Source: Oreohelix idahoensis
Taxonomy: Eukaryota > Mollusca > Gastropoda > Stylommatophora > Oreohelicidae
Reading direction: 5' to 3'
Assembly (NCBI GenBank): GCA_024509875.1
Contig: JAMPIV010004941.1
Coordinates: forward strand, 1 to 64,000
DNA: 64,000 nucleotides
The notes under the pieces are model-generated. The model was not told the DNA's origin. It saw nothing but the letters and a program-made list of their open reading frames with translations, and searched no databases. Each line of letters begins with the position of its first letter. The first letter of the stretch is position 1. Position numbers and translations under genes: made by a program. Below are positions 45,582 through 62,815 of this stretch, in pieces.

Positions 45582-45920
45582 TTCTTCTTCTTCTTCCATC
45601 CTTAGCCATCAACCGGCAAAGCAGTATGTGGCCAGTACGCCTAGTGGCGTCTTAGGGCAACAACAAATTGATCGATCTATCGCTGTTTCCACCACGCCTA
45701 GTGGCGTCTTTGTGGAACAAAAACAGACCAAACAATCTATCGTTGTTTCCGTAATCAGATTGATTGGCAAGCAGGTGATCAGCCCACTGTGCGAAGTTTT
45801 TACGGGATGGGGTAAACAGCCCCATGCCCATACCCTCCTTAGTCGCTTTTTACGACATGCGTGGTAGGGTGCAGTGTTACTATTCTTTGCTCCCCTTTCG
45901 GGCCCCGGTAACATACGGGT
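45582..45920 (-). mobile_element. SINE-like element with LINE-matching 3' end and 13-bp target duplication
   Basis: It is flanked on both sides by GCCTATCTATTAC (45569-45581 and 45921-45933). On the minus strand it starts ACCCGTATGTTACCGGGGCC and ends in a GAA-repeat tail. The last 68 bases match the 3' end of the LINE at 36391-36751 without gaps, 57 of 68 identical. Internally a unit beginning ACGCCTAGTGGCGT is repeated with a 57-base period (45637 and 45694). The head has no clear tRNA boxes, so it may instead be an internally deleted LINE carrying only its two ends. It encodes nothing and would depend on LINE proteins. Confidence 0.88.
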
Positions 45921-46133
45921 GCCTATCTATTACGACTATATTCTAATCAGACGAACTTTCTCTCCTTATATCAAATATAAGTTTCACTGCACCCACATAC
46001 ACACAAATATGTGACGAGTACGCACCGACGTGAAAACAAACAATGGATAACAGTTATTGGTAGAGGTTTGACCAACACATTAACTTAAGTTTTGTTACGT
46101 TTATTATAATCTAAACTGCTCACAACATCAAAC

Positions 46134-48708
<2,575 letters not shown>

Positions 48709-48713
<5 letters not shown>

Positions 48714-48725
48714 CACACACACACA
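48709..48725. repeat. Short (CA)n tract
   Basis: Lies between the solo LTR and the 3' tail of the LINE. Confidence 0.85.
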
Positions 48726-52362
<3,637 letters not shown>

Positions 52363-52632
52363 TTGGCTTCACGAGATAAAAGGATTCTACGGTTCGTTCC
52401 TCCGCTAAGCCGAACGGCATCAGAGAACTCTCTCTTGCGAGCGGATCGTCTTGATTATCTCCCCTTTATTTTAGATCAAATGCTTCATTCCCCGAAAATG
52501 TCTGACATCAAAGATGACCGGGAAATAATATACTCGCTTTTGAAGTTGCTGCTTTGTCTGATCAGTTTTCTCATGGGCTTTCTGTTACTACCCGATGATT
52601 TACATGGCAGCTCGCTTGAGAATTCTGTTTAA
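52363..52632 (+). CDS. Unrecognised 89-codon frame with a possible membrane span
   Basis: The frame starts MASRDKRILRFVPPL and has one hydrophobic stretch (IIYSLLKLLLCLISFLMGFL, about residues 54-73) that could cross a membrane. I do not recognise the family. It ends just before a poly-C tract. It could be a small exon, part of a lost element or a chance frame. Confidence 0.2.
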   Translation: MASRDKRILRFVPPLSRTASENSLLRADRLDYLPFILDQMLHSPKMSDIKDDREIIYSLLKLLLCLISFLMGFLLLPDDLHGSSLENSV

Positions 52633-52644
52633 CAGACTGGTTCG

Positions 52645-52706
52645 CCCCCCCCCCCCCCCCCCCCCCCCCACCCCCCACCCGTGGTTCCCCCCCCCCCCCC
52701 CCCCCC
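52645..52706. repeat. Poly-C tract, interrupted
   Basis: Runs of 25 and 20 C separated by ACCCCCCACCCGTGGTTC. Together with 1990-2018 and 2963-2994 it is one of three long C tracts in the window. Confidence 0.95.
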
Positions 52707-52710
52707 ACCC

Positions 52711-53287
52711 TATCGTCGGGCATGATGCGAATGATAGGTAAACAAACGTTAGCGCAATTAAGACGGGAAAAATAGGCGTGGCTTTAGCGTTGTCAAAACA
52801 TAGATACTACTGAGGAAACGAGGTAGCCGGATTACTGAGTTTCTACATACATACATTTGCCTGTCACATAAACATGTAATGTTTTGGGCACTACACATTT
52901 TTTGTTTTATTCTTTGTTTTATTCTGTCCCCTGGTATTGACAATGAATTACTTTTCCCAAATTATTCCCCTTATTTTTAATTGTAACAATTATGTAATTC
53001 GCATTGTTTGAATTACGACCTTAGCAGATATCTTAAATATGTTTTTACGCGAAATAAATTCTACTTTAACGAGCAAACGAGACATGTTTTAAAATTAATG
53101 AGCAGACACAAAGTAAGAGCCAATGCATTTCCCAGTACCATGATCCTAAGGCCTTTCAGAGATCGAGAGAGGCCCAGGCCAGTTACCTTTGAGGGCCCCG
53201 CTAGATTTTAAAAATGCCAAACAAGAGTTAAAAAAACTGTTATGATTTAAACAATCAGATTTGCATAACTATAAGTTTTAAAAGTGT
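52711..53287. other. AT-rich stretch without a recognised feature
   Basis: Only short chance frames (for example 53008-53211). No repeat seen. Confidence 0.5.
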
Positions 53288-53370
53288 AACACACAAGAAA
53301 AAGTTATAGAACACACAAAAAACAGTTATAGAACATACAAGAAACAGTTATAGAACACAGTAGAAAAAGA
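53288..53370. repeat. 22-bp direct repeat, three copies and a partial
   Basis: Units of the form AACACACAAGAAACAGTTATAG start at 53288, 53310 and 53332. Confidence 0.88.
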
Positions 53371-53957
53371 TGGAATAGTTAATACACAAAGTGGACACGT
53401 TTAATACTCATGACATTACAATGCATTAGGTTAACAAAACTGAATATCAGCATATATAACTAAACAGCTACATGCCGCTCTAACATAATTTTAAAAAATT
53501 ATGTCATTTAAAAATAAAAAAATAAAAACCTTTGTAACTTTTTTTTGTTCAAACGAATTAATTATCGTTGAAAAGTGTAGTTGCCATGCAATGTCTTGGT
53601 TGATGTTTAGAGTAGCATGGTCATTCAAACGATCTTGTCCCATAATTAAACAGCAGTAGTTTTATTTATCTGTTTCAGCACATTATACGAGCGTTGAAGC
53701 CACTGACACAGGTAGACTGAGACAGATTCTCAATGCAATTGTAATATTTGAAAACACACCACCAAGTGAAAGTTGAAGTAGTTTTTGGAGAAAATCTTTG
53801 GGTTGCCAATCCGGTTTGAAGTTTGCTGAATGTTCGCACTTAAGAAAAATAAATTCATCATACGCATCGGTTGATACTTCATTGTTGTAATTTCGTTGGA
53901 ATCTGCTGATGCCCGTAAATCTTCATTATTTAAGGTATTAAACTGCCACAGAAATCT
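53371..53957. other. AT-rich flank of the satellite
   Basis: No gene or repeat recognised up to the first satellite monomer. Confidence 0.5.
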
Positions 53958-55016
53958 GAGCTAGGAAGCCAGTACACTAACCACTGCACTACCGTGGCAC
54001 CAACAGATTAAGTGTGTGAGTAAATGACCACCGAGCTAGAAAGCCAGTACACTAACCACTACACTACCACGGCACCAACAGATTGTAGTGTGTGAGTAAA
54101 TGATCACTGAGCTAGGACGCCAGTACACTAACTACTGCACTACCGTGGCACCAACAGATTGTAGTGTGTGAGTAAATGGCCACAGAGCTAGGAAGCCAGT
54201 ACACTAACCACTACGCTACTGCGGCACCAACAGATTGTAGTGTGTGAGTAAATGACCACCGAGCTAGGAAGCCAGTACATTAACCACTGCACTACCGTGG
54301 CACCAACAGATTGTAGTGTTTGAGTAAATGAACACCGAGCTAGGAAGCCAGTACACTAACCACTGCACTACCGCGGCACCAACAGATTGTAGTGTGTGAG
54401 TAAATGACCACCGAGCTAGGAAGCCAGTACACTAGCCACTACGCTACCGCGGCACCAACAGATTGTAGTGTGTGAGTAAATGACCACCGAGCTAGGAAGC
54501 CAGTACACTAACCACTACGCTACCGCGGCACCAACAGATTGTAGCGTGTGAGTAAATTACCACCGAGCTAGGAAGATAATACACTAACCACTATGCTACC
54601 GCGGCACCAACAGATTGTAGTGTGTGAGTAAATGACCACCGTGCGATGAAGCCAGTACACTAAACACTGCACTACCGTGGCACCAACAGATTGTAGTGTG
54701 TAATTAAATGACCACCGAGCTAGGAAGCCAGTACACTAGCCACTACGCTACCGCGGTACCAACAGATTGTAGTGTGTGAGTAAATGACCACCGAGCTAGG
54801 AAGCCAGTACACTAACCACTACGCTACCGCGGCACCAACAGATTGTAGTGTGTGAGTAAATTACCACCGAGCTAGGAAGATAGTACACTAACCACTACGC
54901 TACCGCGGCCCCAACAGATTGTAGTGTGTGAGTAAATGACCACCGAGCGATGAAGCCAGTACTCTAACCACTGCACTACCGTGGCACCAACAGATTGTAG
55001 TGTGTGAGTAATTTAC

Positions 55017-55380
55017 CTTTACTTACTTACTTAGTCGTTCCCCTTCTACCGTGAGGTGTAGAGGTTTGGAAGAGAGAGCGCCAGACTATTCTATCGGCTG
55101 TCTTCCTCCTGGCCTGGTTCCATTCTAGTCCTCGGTCCTTCAAAGATTGTCTATTGTTGTCCTCCCAGCGGACTCTGGGTCGTCCTCGGGGTCTGGATCC
55201 TTGGCTCTTTGTTTCCCATGCTTGTCGTGGTAGCCGATCTTCTCCCATTCTGCAGACATGGCCAAACCATCTTAGTTGGGACTGTTCTACTTGGGTCTGT
55301 AGGGGGTGGCATTTTAGGCCTTGACGTATCGTCTGGTTGCGTACCATGTCTCTTCTTGTTACTTCAACCACCTTCCTCAG
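55017..55380 (-). mobile_element. LINE fragment inserted in the satellite
   Basis: A 364-bp 5'-truncated copy of the 3' end of the LINE at 48726-51110: LRKVVEVTRRDMVRNQTI, SQLRWFGHVCRMGEDRLPRQ, then an AAGT-repeat tail. The flanks TGAGTAATTTAC (55005-55016) and TGAGTAAATTAC (55381-55392) form a 12-bp target duplication with one mismatch. The coding part is open. It therefore inserted after the array existed. Confidence 0.92.
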
Positions 55381-58138
55381 TGAGTAAATTACCACCGAGC
55401 TAAAAAGCCAGTACACTAACCACTACGCTACAGCGGCACCAACAGATTGTAGTGTGTGAGTAAATGACCACCGAGCTAGGAAGCCAGTACACTAACCACT
55501 ACACTACCACGGCACCAACAGATTGTAGTGTGTGAGTAAATGACCACCGAGCTAAGAAGCCAGTACACTAACCACTACACTACCACGGCACCAACAGATT
55601 GTAGTGTGTGAGTAAATGACCACCGAGCTAGGAAGCCAGTACACTAACCACTACACTACCACGGCTCCAACAGATTGTAGTGTGTGAGTAAATGACCACC
55701 GAGCTAGGAAGCCAGTACACTAACCACTACACTGCCACGGCACCAACAGATTGTAGTGTGTGAGTAAATGATCAACGAGCAAGGAAGCCAGTGCACTAAC
55801 CACTACACTACCACGGCACCAACAGATTGTAGTGTGTGAGTAAATGACCACCGAGCTAGGACGCCAGTGCACTAACCACTACACTACCACGGCACCAACA
55901 GATTGTAGTGTGTGAGTAAATGATCACCGAGCTAGGAAGCCAGTGCACTAACCACTACACTACCACGGCACCAACAGATTGTAGTGTGTGAGTAAATGAC
56001 CACCGAGCTAGGAAGCCAGTGCACTAAACACTACACTATCACGGCACCAACAGATTGTAGTGTGTGAGTAAATGATCACCGAGCTAGGAAGCCAGTACAC
56101 TAACCACTACACTACCGCGGCTACAACAGATTGTAGTGTGTGAGTAAATGATCACCGAGCTAGGAATCCAGTGCACTAACCACTACACTGCCGCGGCACC
56201 AACAGATTGTAGTATGTGAGTAAATGACCACCGAGCTAGGAAGCCAGTACACTAGCCACTACGCTACCGCGGCACCAACAGATTGTAGTGTGTGAGTAAA
56301 TGACCACCGAGCTAAGAAGCCAGTACACTAACCACTGTGCTACCGCGGCACCAAAAGATTGTAGTGTGTGAGTAAATGACCACCGAGCTAGGAAGCCAGT
56401 ACACTAACCACTACACTACCACGGCACCAACAGATTGTAGTGTGTGAGTAAATGACCACCGAGCTAGGAAGCCAGTACACTAACCACTACACTACCGCGG
56501 CACCAACAGATTGTAGTGTGTGAGTAAATGACCACCGAGCTAGGAAGCCAGTGCACTAACCACTACACTACCGCGGCACCAACAGATTGTAGTGTGTGAG
56601 TAAATGACCACCGAGCTAGGAAGCCAGTGCACTAACCACTACACTACCGCGGCACCAACAGATTGTAGTGTGTGAGTAAATGACCACCGAGCTAGGAAGC
56701 CAGTACACTAACCACTACACTACCGCGGCACCAACAGATTGTAGTGTGTGAGTAAATGACCACCGAGCTAGGAAGCCAGTACACTAACCACTACACTACC
56801 ACGGCACCAACAGATTGTAGTGTGTGAGTAAATGACCACCGAGCTAGGAAGCCAGTGCACTAACCACTACACTACCGCGGCACCAACAGATTGTAGTGTG
56901 TGAGTAAATGACCACCGAGCTAGGAAGCCAGTGCACTAACCACTACACTACCGCGGCACCAACAGATTGTAGTGTGTGAGTAAATGACCACCGAGCTAGG
57001 AAGCCAGTGCACTAACCACTACACTACCGCGGCACCAACAGATTGTAGTGTGTGAGTAAATGACCACCGAGCTAGGAAGCCAGTGCACTAACCACTACAC
57101 TACCGCGGCACCAACAGATTGTAGTGTGTGAGTAAATGACCACCGAGCTAGGAAGCCAGTACACTAACCACTACACTACCGCGGCACCAACAGATTGTAG
57201 TGTGTGAGTAAATGACCACCGAGCTAGGAAGCCAGTACACTAACCACTACACTACCGCGGCACCAACAGATTGTAGTGTGTGAGTAAATGACCACCGAGC
57301 TAGGAAGCCAGTACACTAACCACTACACTACCGCGGCACCAACAGATTGTAGTGTGTGAGTAAATGACCACCGAGCTAGGAAGCCAGTACACTAACCACT
57401 ACACTACCGCGGCACCAACAGATTGTAGTGTGTGAGTAAATGACCACCGAGCTAGGAAGCCAGTACACTAACCTACACTACCGCGCGCGGCACCAACAGA
57501 TTGTAGTGTGTGAGTAAATGACCACCGAGCTAGGAAGCCAGTACACTAACCACTACACTACCGCGGCACCAACAGATTGTAGTGTGTGAGTAAATGACCA
57601 CCGAGCTAGGAAGCCAGTACACTAACCACTACACTACCGCGGCACCAACAGATTGTAGTGTGTGAGTAAATGACCACCGAGCTAGGAAGCCAGTACACTA
57701 ACAACTACACTACCGCGGCACCAACAGATTGTAGTGTGTGAGTAAATGACCACCGAGCTAGGAAGCCAGTACACACTAACCACTACACTACCGCGGCACC
57801 AACAGATTGTAGTGTGTGAGTAAATGACCACCGAGCTAGGAAGCCAGTACACTAACCACTACACTACCGCGGCACCAACAGATTGTAGTGTGTGAGTAAA
57901 TGACCACCGAGCTAGGAAGCCAGTACACTAACCACTACACTACCGCGGCACCAACAGATTGTAGTGTGTGAGTAAATGACCACCGAGCTAGGAAGCCAGT
58001 ACACTAACCACTACACTACCGCGGCACCAACAGATTGTAGTGTGTGAGTAAATGACCACCGAGCTAGGAAGCCAGTACACTAACCACTACACTACCGCGG
58101 CACCAACAGATTGTAGTGTGTGAGTAAATGACCACCGA

Positions 58139-58157
58139 GTCGTTCCCCTTCTACCGA
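58139..58157. other. Chimeric monomer carrying LINE 3'-end bases
   Basis: Inside one monomer, between CACCGAG and GAGGAAGCC, stands AGTCGTTCCCCTTCTACCG. This equals the bases next to the tail of the LINE at 48735 and 55032. No other part of the LINE is present. Confidence 0.85.
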
Positions 58158-60207
58158 GGAAGCCAGTACACTAACCACTACACTACCGCGGCACCAACAG
58201 ATTGTAGTGTGTGAGTAAATGACCACCCTAGGAAGCCAGTGCACTAACCACTCTACAAAGATGTCTAGTGTGGCACCAACAGATTGTAGTGTGTGACACT
58301 GGACCACGCTCTATGGTAAAGCCTAACCACTTCACTACTGCGGCACCAACAGATTGTAGTGTGTGAGTAAATGACCACCCGAGCTAGAAGCCCGTACACT
58401 AACCACTACACTACCGCGGCACCAACAGATTGTAGTGTGTGAGTAAATGACCACCGAGCTAGGAAGCCAGTACACTAACCACTACACTACCGCGGCACCA
58501 ACAGATTGTAGTGTGTGAGTAAATGACCACCGAGCTAGGAAGCCAGTACACTAACCACTACACTACCGCGGCACCAACAGATTGTAGTGTGTGAGTAAAT
58601 GACCACCGAGCTAGGAAGCCAGTACACTAACCACTACACTACCGCGGCACCAACAGAATGTAGTGTGTGTGAGTAAATGACCACCGAGCTAGGAAGCCAG
58701 TACACTAACCACTACACTACCGCGGCACCAACAGATTGTAGTGTGTGAGTAAATGACCACCGAGCTAGGAAGCCAGTGCACTAACCACTACACTACCACG
58801 GCACCAACAGATTGTAGTGTGTGAGTAAATGACCACCGAGCTAGGAAGCCAGTGCACTAACTACTACACTACCGCGGCACCAACAGATTGTAGTGTGTGA
58901 GTAAATGACCACCGAGCTAGGAAGCCAGTGCACTAACCACTACACTACCACGGCACCAACAGATTGTAGTGTGTGAGTAAATGACCACCGAGCTAGGAAG
59001 CCAGTGCACTAACCACTACACTACCACGGCACCAACAGATTGTAGTGTGTGAGTAAATGACCACCGAGCTAGGAAGCCAGTGCACTAACCACTACACTAC
59101 CACGGCACCAACAGATTGTAGTGTGTGAGTAAATGACCACCGAGCTAGGAAGCCAGTGCACTAACCACTACACTACCGCGGCACCAACAGATTGTAGTGT
59201 GTGAGTAAATGACCACCGAGCTAGGAAGCCAGTGCACTAACCACTACACTACCGCGGCACCAACAGATTGTAGTGTGTGAGTAAATGACCACCGAGCTAG
59301 GAAGCCAGTGCACTAACCACTACACACTACCATGGCACTAACAGATTGTAGTCTGTGAGTAAAATATCACCGAGCTAGGAAGCCAGTGCACTAACCACTA
59401 CACTACCGCGGCACCAACAGATTGTAGTGTGTGAGTAAATGACCACCGAGCTAGGAAGCCAGTGCACTAACCACTACACTACCGCGGCACCAACAGATTG
59501 TAGTGTGTGAGTAAATGATCACCGAGCTAGGAAGCCAGTACACTAACCACTGCACTACCGCGGCTACAACAGACTGTATTGTGTGAGTAAATGACCACCG
59601 AGCTAGGAAGCCAGTACACTAACCACTACACTACCACGGCACCAACAGATTGTAGTGTGTGAGTAAATGACCACCGAGCTAGGAAGCCAGTACACTAACC
59701 ACTACACTACCGCGGCACCAACAGATTGTAGTGTGTGAGTAAATGACCACCGAGCTAGGAAGCCAGTACACTAACCACTACACTACCACGGCACCAACAG
59801 ATTGTAGTGTGTGAGTAAATGACCACCGAGCTAGGAAGCCAGTGCACTAACCACTACACTACAGCGGCACCAACAGATTGTAGTGTGTGAGTAAATGACC
59901 ACCGAGCTAGGAAGCCAGTACACTAACCACTACACTACCACGGCACCAACAGATTGTAGTGTGTGAGTAAATGACCACCGAGCTAGGAAGCCAGTGCACT
60001 AACCACTACACTACCGCGGCACCAACAGATTGTAGTGTGTGAGTAAATGACCACCGAGCTAGGAAGCCAGTGCACTAACCACTACGCTACTGCGGCACCA
60101 ACAGATTGTAGTGTGTGAGTAAATGACCACCGAGCTAGGAAGCCAGTGCACTAACCACTACACTACCGCGGCACCAACAGATTGTTGTGTGTGAGTAAAT
60201 GACCACC

Positions 60208-60890
60208 TCTGGCATCGCCTGGAAGTAGTATTGTGTCTACCGGTCAAGGTGAATTAAGTATCTTACACGTGATCAATGACAGAAGTGTCTATGGCGACAA
60301 GAACTGAAGGAGGTAAGTACACGCCCATTAAAGAAGCAAAATCCAGAAATCAACAAATGGCCGATCTGATTAAAAATACAATGACAAATTATTAAAATTC
60401 CAGTTTGTAATTTTTGTAAATACGTATCTGCAATGTTTACTAAATTTCAACTTTAATTATTAAGGTGTACTGATATTTTTTTAAACATTGCAGTTGATTG
60501 ATTTTGTGAAAATTCAAGTTACAGTTTTAAATTGTTGTTCGTGTGTGGAATTCAAAATTATTTAATATTTGTAATCGGTTGGGATAATAAACGAAATGTG
60601 TTTGACACCAACTATTAATATAGACACCCTTGGAGCATAAGATGGGTCTAGCGAGACGGTGACTTACATCATAGCTCTCTTTGACAGTTACCAGCTAGAA
60701 TGTGCAGTTAACCACCTGGCTTGTCCTGTACCATCCCTACCACTAGTTCACCAGCTCGCTTCTCCAGTTATGGGGGCTGTATTTTTTGTTCTATATAACT
60801 TCCATCTCACCACACGAGTTAAAGTTTATAACAAGTAACTGATATTTCAGCTGAGATCATTCTAATATTATAAATCGTCTACGAAGAAGT
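60208..60890. other. AT-rich stretch without a recognised feature
   Basis: No gene or repeat recognised between the satellite and the 20-bp repeat. Confidence 0.5.
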
Positions 60891-61051
60891 AGTTAACTAC
60901 TGCGAATAAAAGTTAACTATTATGGATGAAAGTTAACTATTGTGGATAAACAGTTAACTATTGTAAATGAAAGTTAACTATTGCGGATAACAGTTAACTA
61001 TTGGGAATGAAAGTTAACTATTGCGGATAACAGTTAATTATTGTGGATAAA
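60891..61051. repeat. 20-bp repeat, eight copies, alternating types
   Basis: Units of the form AGTTAACTATTGCGGATAAC. Units 2, 4 and 6 end in GAA, and units 3, 5 and 7 end in AAC, so the repeat has a dimeric higher order. One unit is 21 bases. Confidence 0.92.
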
Positions 61052-61082
61052 GGAAGGAACATCATGTATGAAAGAAGAGAGT

Positions 61083-61300
61083 GTGACGTCACATTTTCCA
61101 ACCCCCACCCCCTATCGTCACAAAATGTTGACTCCCCCCCCCCCTCCCCCATAAAGCATATGCTCCTTAGTGAGTTGAAAGGTGATGATGGTATCGACTA
61201 GTGAAATTATTGATCTTCGATTACGCTGTTTCTTTTCAGTTTATACAAAAATATATGGGGGGGGGGGGGGGGGTGAAGGAGAATTTATGACGTCACATAA
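61083..61300. repeat. Inverted structure with TGACGTCA boxes and C/G runs
   Basis: TGTGACGTCAC then C-rich sequence (61083-61150) is mirrored by a G run (61257-61273) then ATGACGTCACAT (61288-61299) in inverse. The arms share GTGACGTCA followed within about 25 bases by poly-C. Possible remnant of a small inverted-repeat element. Confidence 0.5.
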
Positions 61301-61304
61301 AGGG

Positions 61305-61710
61305 GGATGTTGTTGTTGTTATTGTTGTTTAACTAGGACTGCAGAGCTTTCCGCTCTTTAGCAGCCGATATCAAGTTGATGACTTGCATTTAAAGGATCG
61401 TCACATCTTGTACCCAGCTAGGAGGAAGAAGCACGTGACATACTGTGCATTCCTCGTCAAAAAGCGGGCTCTCCAAATATGCAGAGTTATATATTGAACT
61501 CTAGTTCTGGGCTCTCTCAAGGTATTGTCGTGTCCTACACAACAGCCACTTCTCAGCTTTGCCTGCCTATCATGGGTCCACAGTAAGATCCTCCTGCATG
61601 CAGGCAACCAGGTGAAAGCCAGACTTACGTCTGGGGCACAAGTAACTCCTCCAAGCTTAGTGTGCAATGGTGGGTTCTCAAAATGCTTCTCCACAAGGAG
61701 AATCTATAGA
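61305..61710 (+). repeat. Left arm of a diverged inverted repeat
   Basis: From TTGTTGTTATTGTTGTTTAA through CTCTTTAGCAGCC, GCATTTAAAGGATCGTCACA and CAATGGTGGGTTCTCA, this matches 62430-62815 read on the minus strand, with gaps. Family unknown. Confidence 0.6.
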
Positions 61711-62429
61711 AGTGTGTGGATGCGATGATTTCAAGAATCAATGAGGGTGTAATTAGCCACAGCCAGAAGTTCACATTCACATCTGTATACTGTAGCATTG
61801 TGCATAGCTGGTGGTTATATAAGATTGACTCCAGATATGCCACCATGCATATAAGCGGGAAAGGGGGGTGTACGTTTTTGTGACGAATGTGACATGCTGG
61901 GTTACAAAATTGGAAAAAGTACAGATCTGATATGCAGACGACCCGACATGGAATCTCTGGGTTAATACAGCTGAGGATTATCCTTTGTGCCGGTCAAAAA
62001 TAAAGCGTATTAAGTTGGTATTATTAGCTATTGAGAGTAAAGAAGCAAATAAACATAAATCCACACAGAAATAAAGTCTAGTGTATACTTTAATTTTATT
62101 TAAAATGTTAACAATTTTTGTTTGTTTCATCTTTTAGATTTTATACACATACAGTACATTTCGGCGTTCCACTTGTCAGTCTTCAGCTAATACGGTGCTT
62201 TTCAATTATACATGTGCTCATTGTGTTTGGCTCTAGTTAAGCTTCTCTCGGCGTTTCTGGCATGACGGAGAAAATGAAATACTTCTGTATTAAGCTTAAT
62301 AATGCCAAAAAAGATGAAAACAAAATCAAAACTGAGGTCAGAGCAACATATGAAGACGAAAAAAACAGACATCAATAGTAAGTCTAAAGTAAAGGACAGA
62401 AGGATCTTCAGAGTCTGATACAGTAGAAC
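61711..62429. other. Sequence between the inverted repeat arms
   Basis: AT-rich, no convincing coding frame. Confidence 0.5.
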
Positions 62430-62815
62430 CATACCTTGTCAAGAAGAGATCACGTGGACAACTTTTAGACTGAGAACCTGCCATTGCAGACACAGTGAAA
62501 AACGAGAAGGCAGATATACGTTTATTATGGGGAGGACAAGCAATCAGTGGAACGTGTCCTACATGAGAGGAGCAGAGTGGCGGGGAATGACAGTATGCTA
62601 CGTAGTTCATATTCTTAGCTTGGGACAAGATGTGACGATCCATTAAATGCAAGCCAACCTAGAGAAACTGGAGCTCATGACTTAAACTCAACACGGTTCG
62701 GAATCACAGAAAAGCCAAAGGATCTACAGTGTAGATAATAGCAAGGAGTCTTCAACTTGGTATTGGCTGCTAAAGAGCGAGAGACTCAGCAGCCCTAGTT
62801 AAATAACAACAACCC
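62430..62815 (-). repeat. Right arm of a diverged inverted repeat
   Basis: The minus strand reads TTGTTGTTATTTAACTAGGG, CTCTTTAGCAGCC, GCATTTAATGGATCGTCACA and CTGCAATGGCAGGTTCTCA in the same order as 61305-61710, with about 70 extra bases before the GCATTTAA block. The 104-codon minus frame here shows no known domain. Confidence 0.6.

Larger units (their letters stand above)
53958..60207 (-). repeat. 76-bp satellite array derived from a SINE head
   Basis: About 77 monomers of 76 bp in head-to-tail order, interrupted once at 55017-55380. On the minus strand each monomer contains 48 bases that match the 5' head of the SINE at 24681-24951 at 40 positions without gaps, including box A (TAGTGTAGTGG) and GGTTAGTG...CTGGCTTCCTAGCTC. 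Where the SINE continues to box B, the monomer has unrelated sequence (CATTTACTCACACACTAC). Monomers in about 56450-58100 are almost uniform, while those at 53958-55000 are more varied, the usual pattern of unequal crossing-over. Confidence 0.95.

Noticed and set aside
45609..45914. Overlapping frames of 101 and 79 codons on both strands
   Set aside because: Both lie inside the non-coding SINE-like element with its target duplication and match no protein I know.
58092..58307. 71-codon frame in the satellite
   Set aside because: It is open only because of local monomer disorder and encodes repeated monomer sequence.
53958..60207. CRISPR-like array (regular repeats over 6 kb)
   Set aside because: The 76-bp units are contiguous with no unique spacers, and the context is a eukaryotic repeat region. 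It is a satellite.
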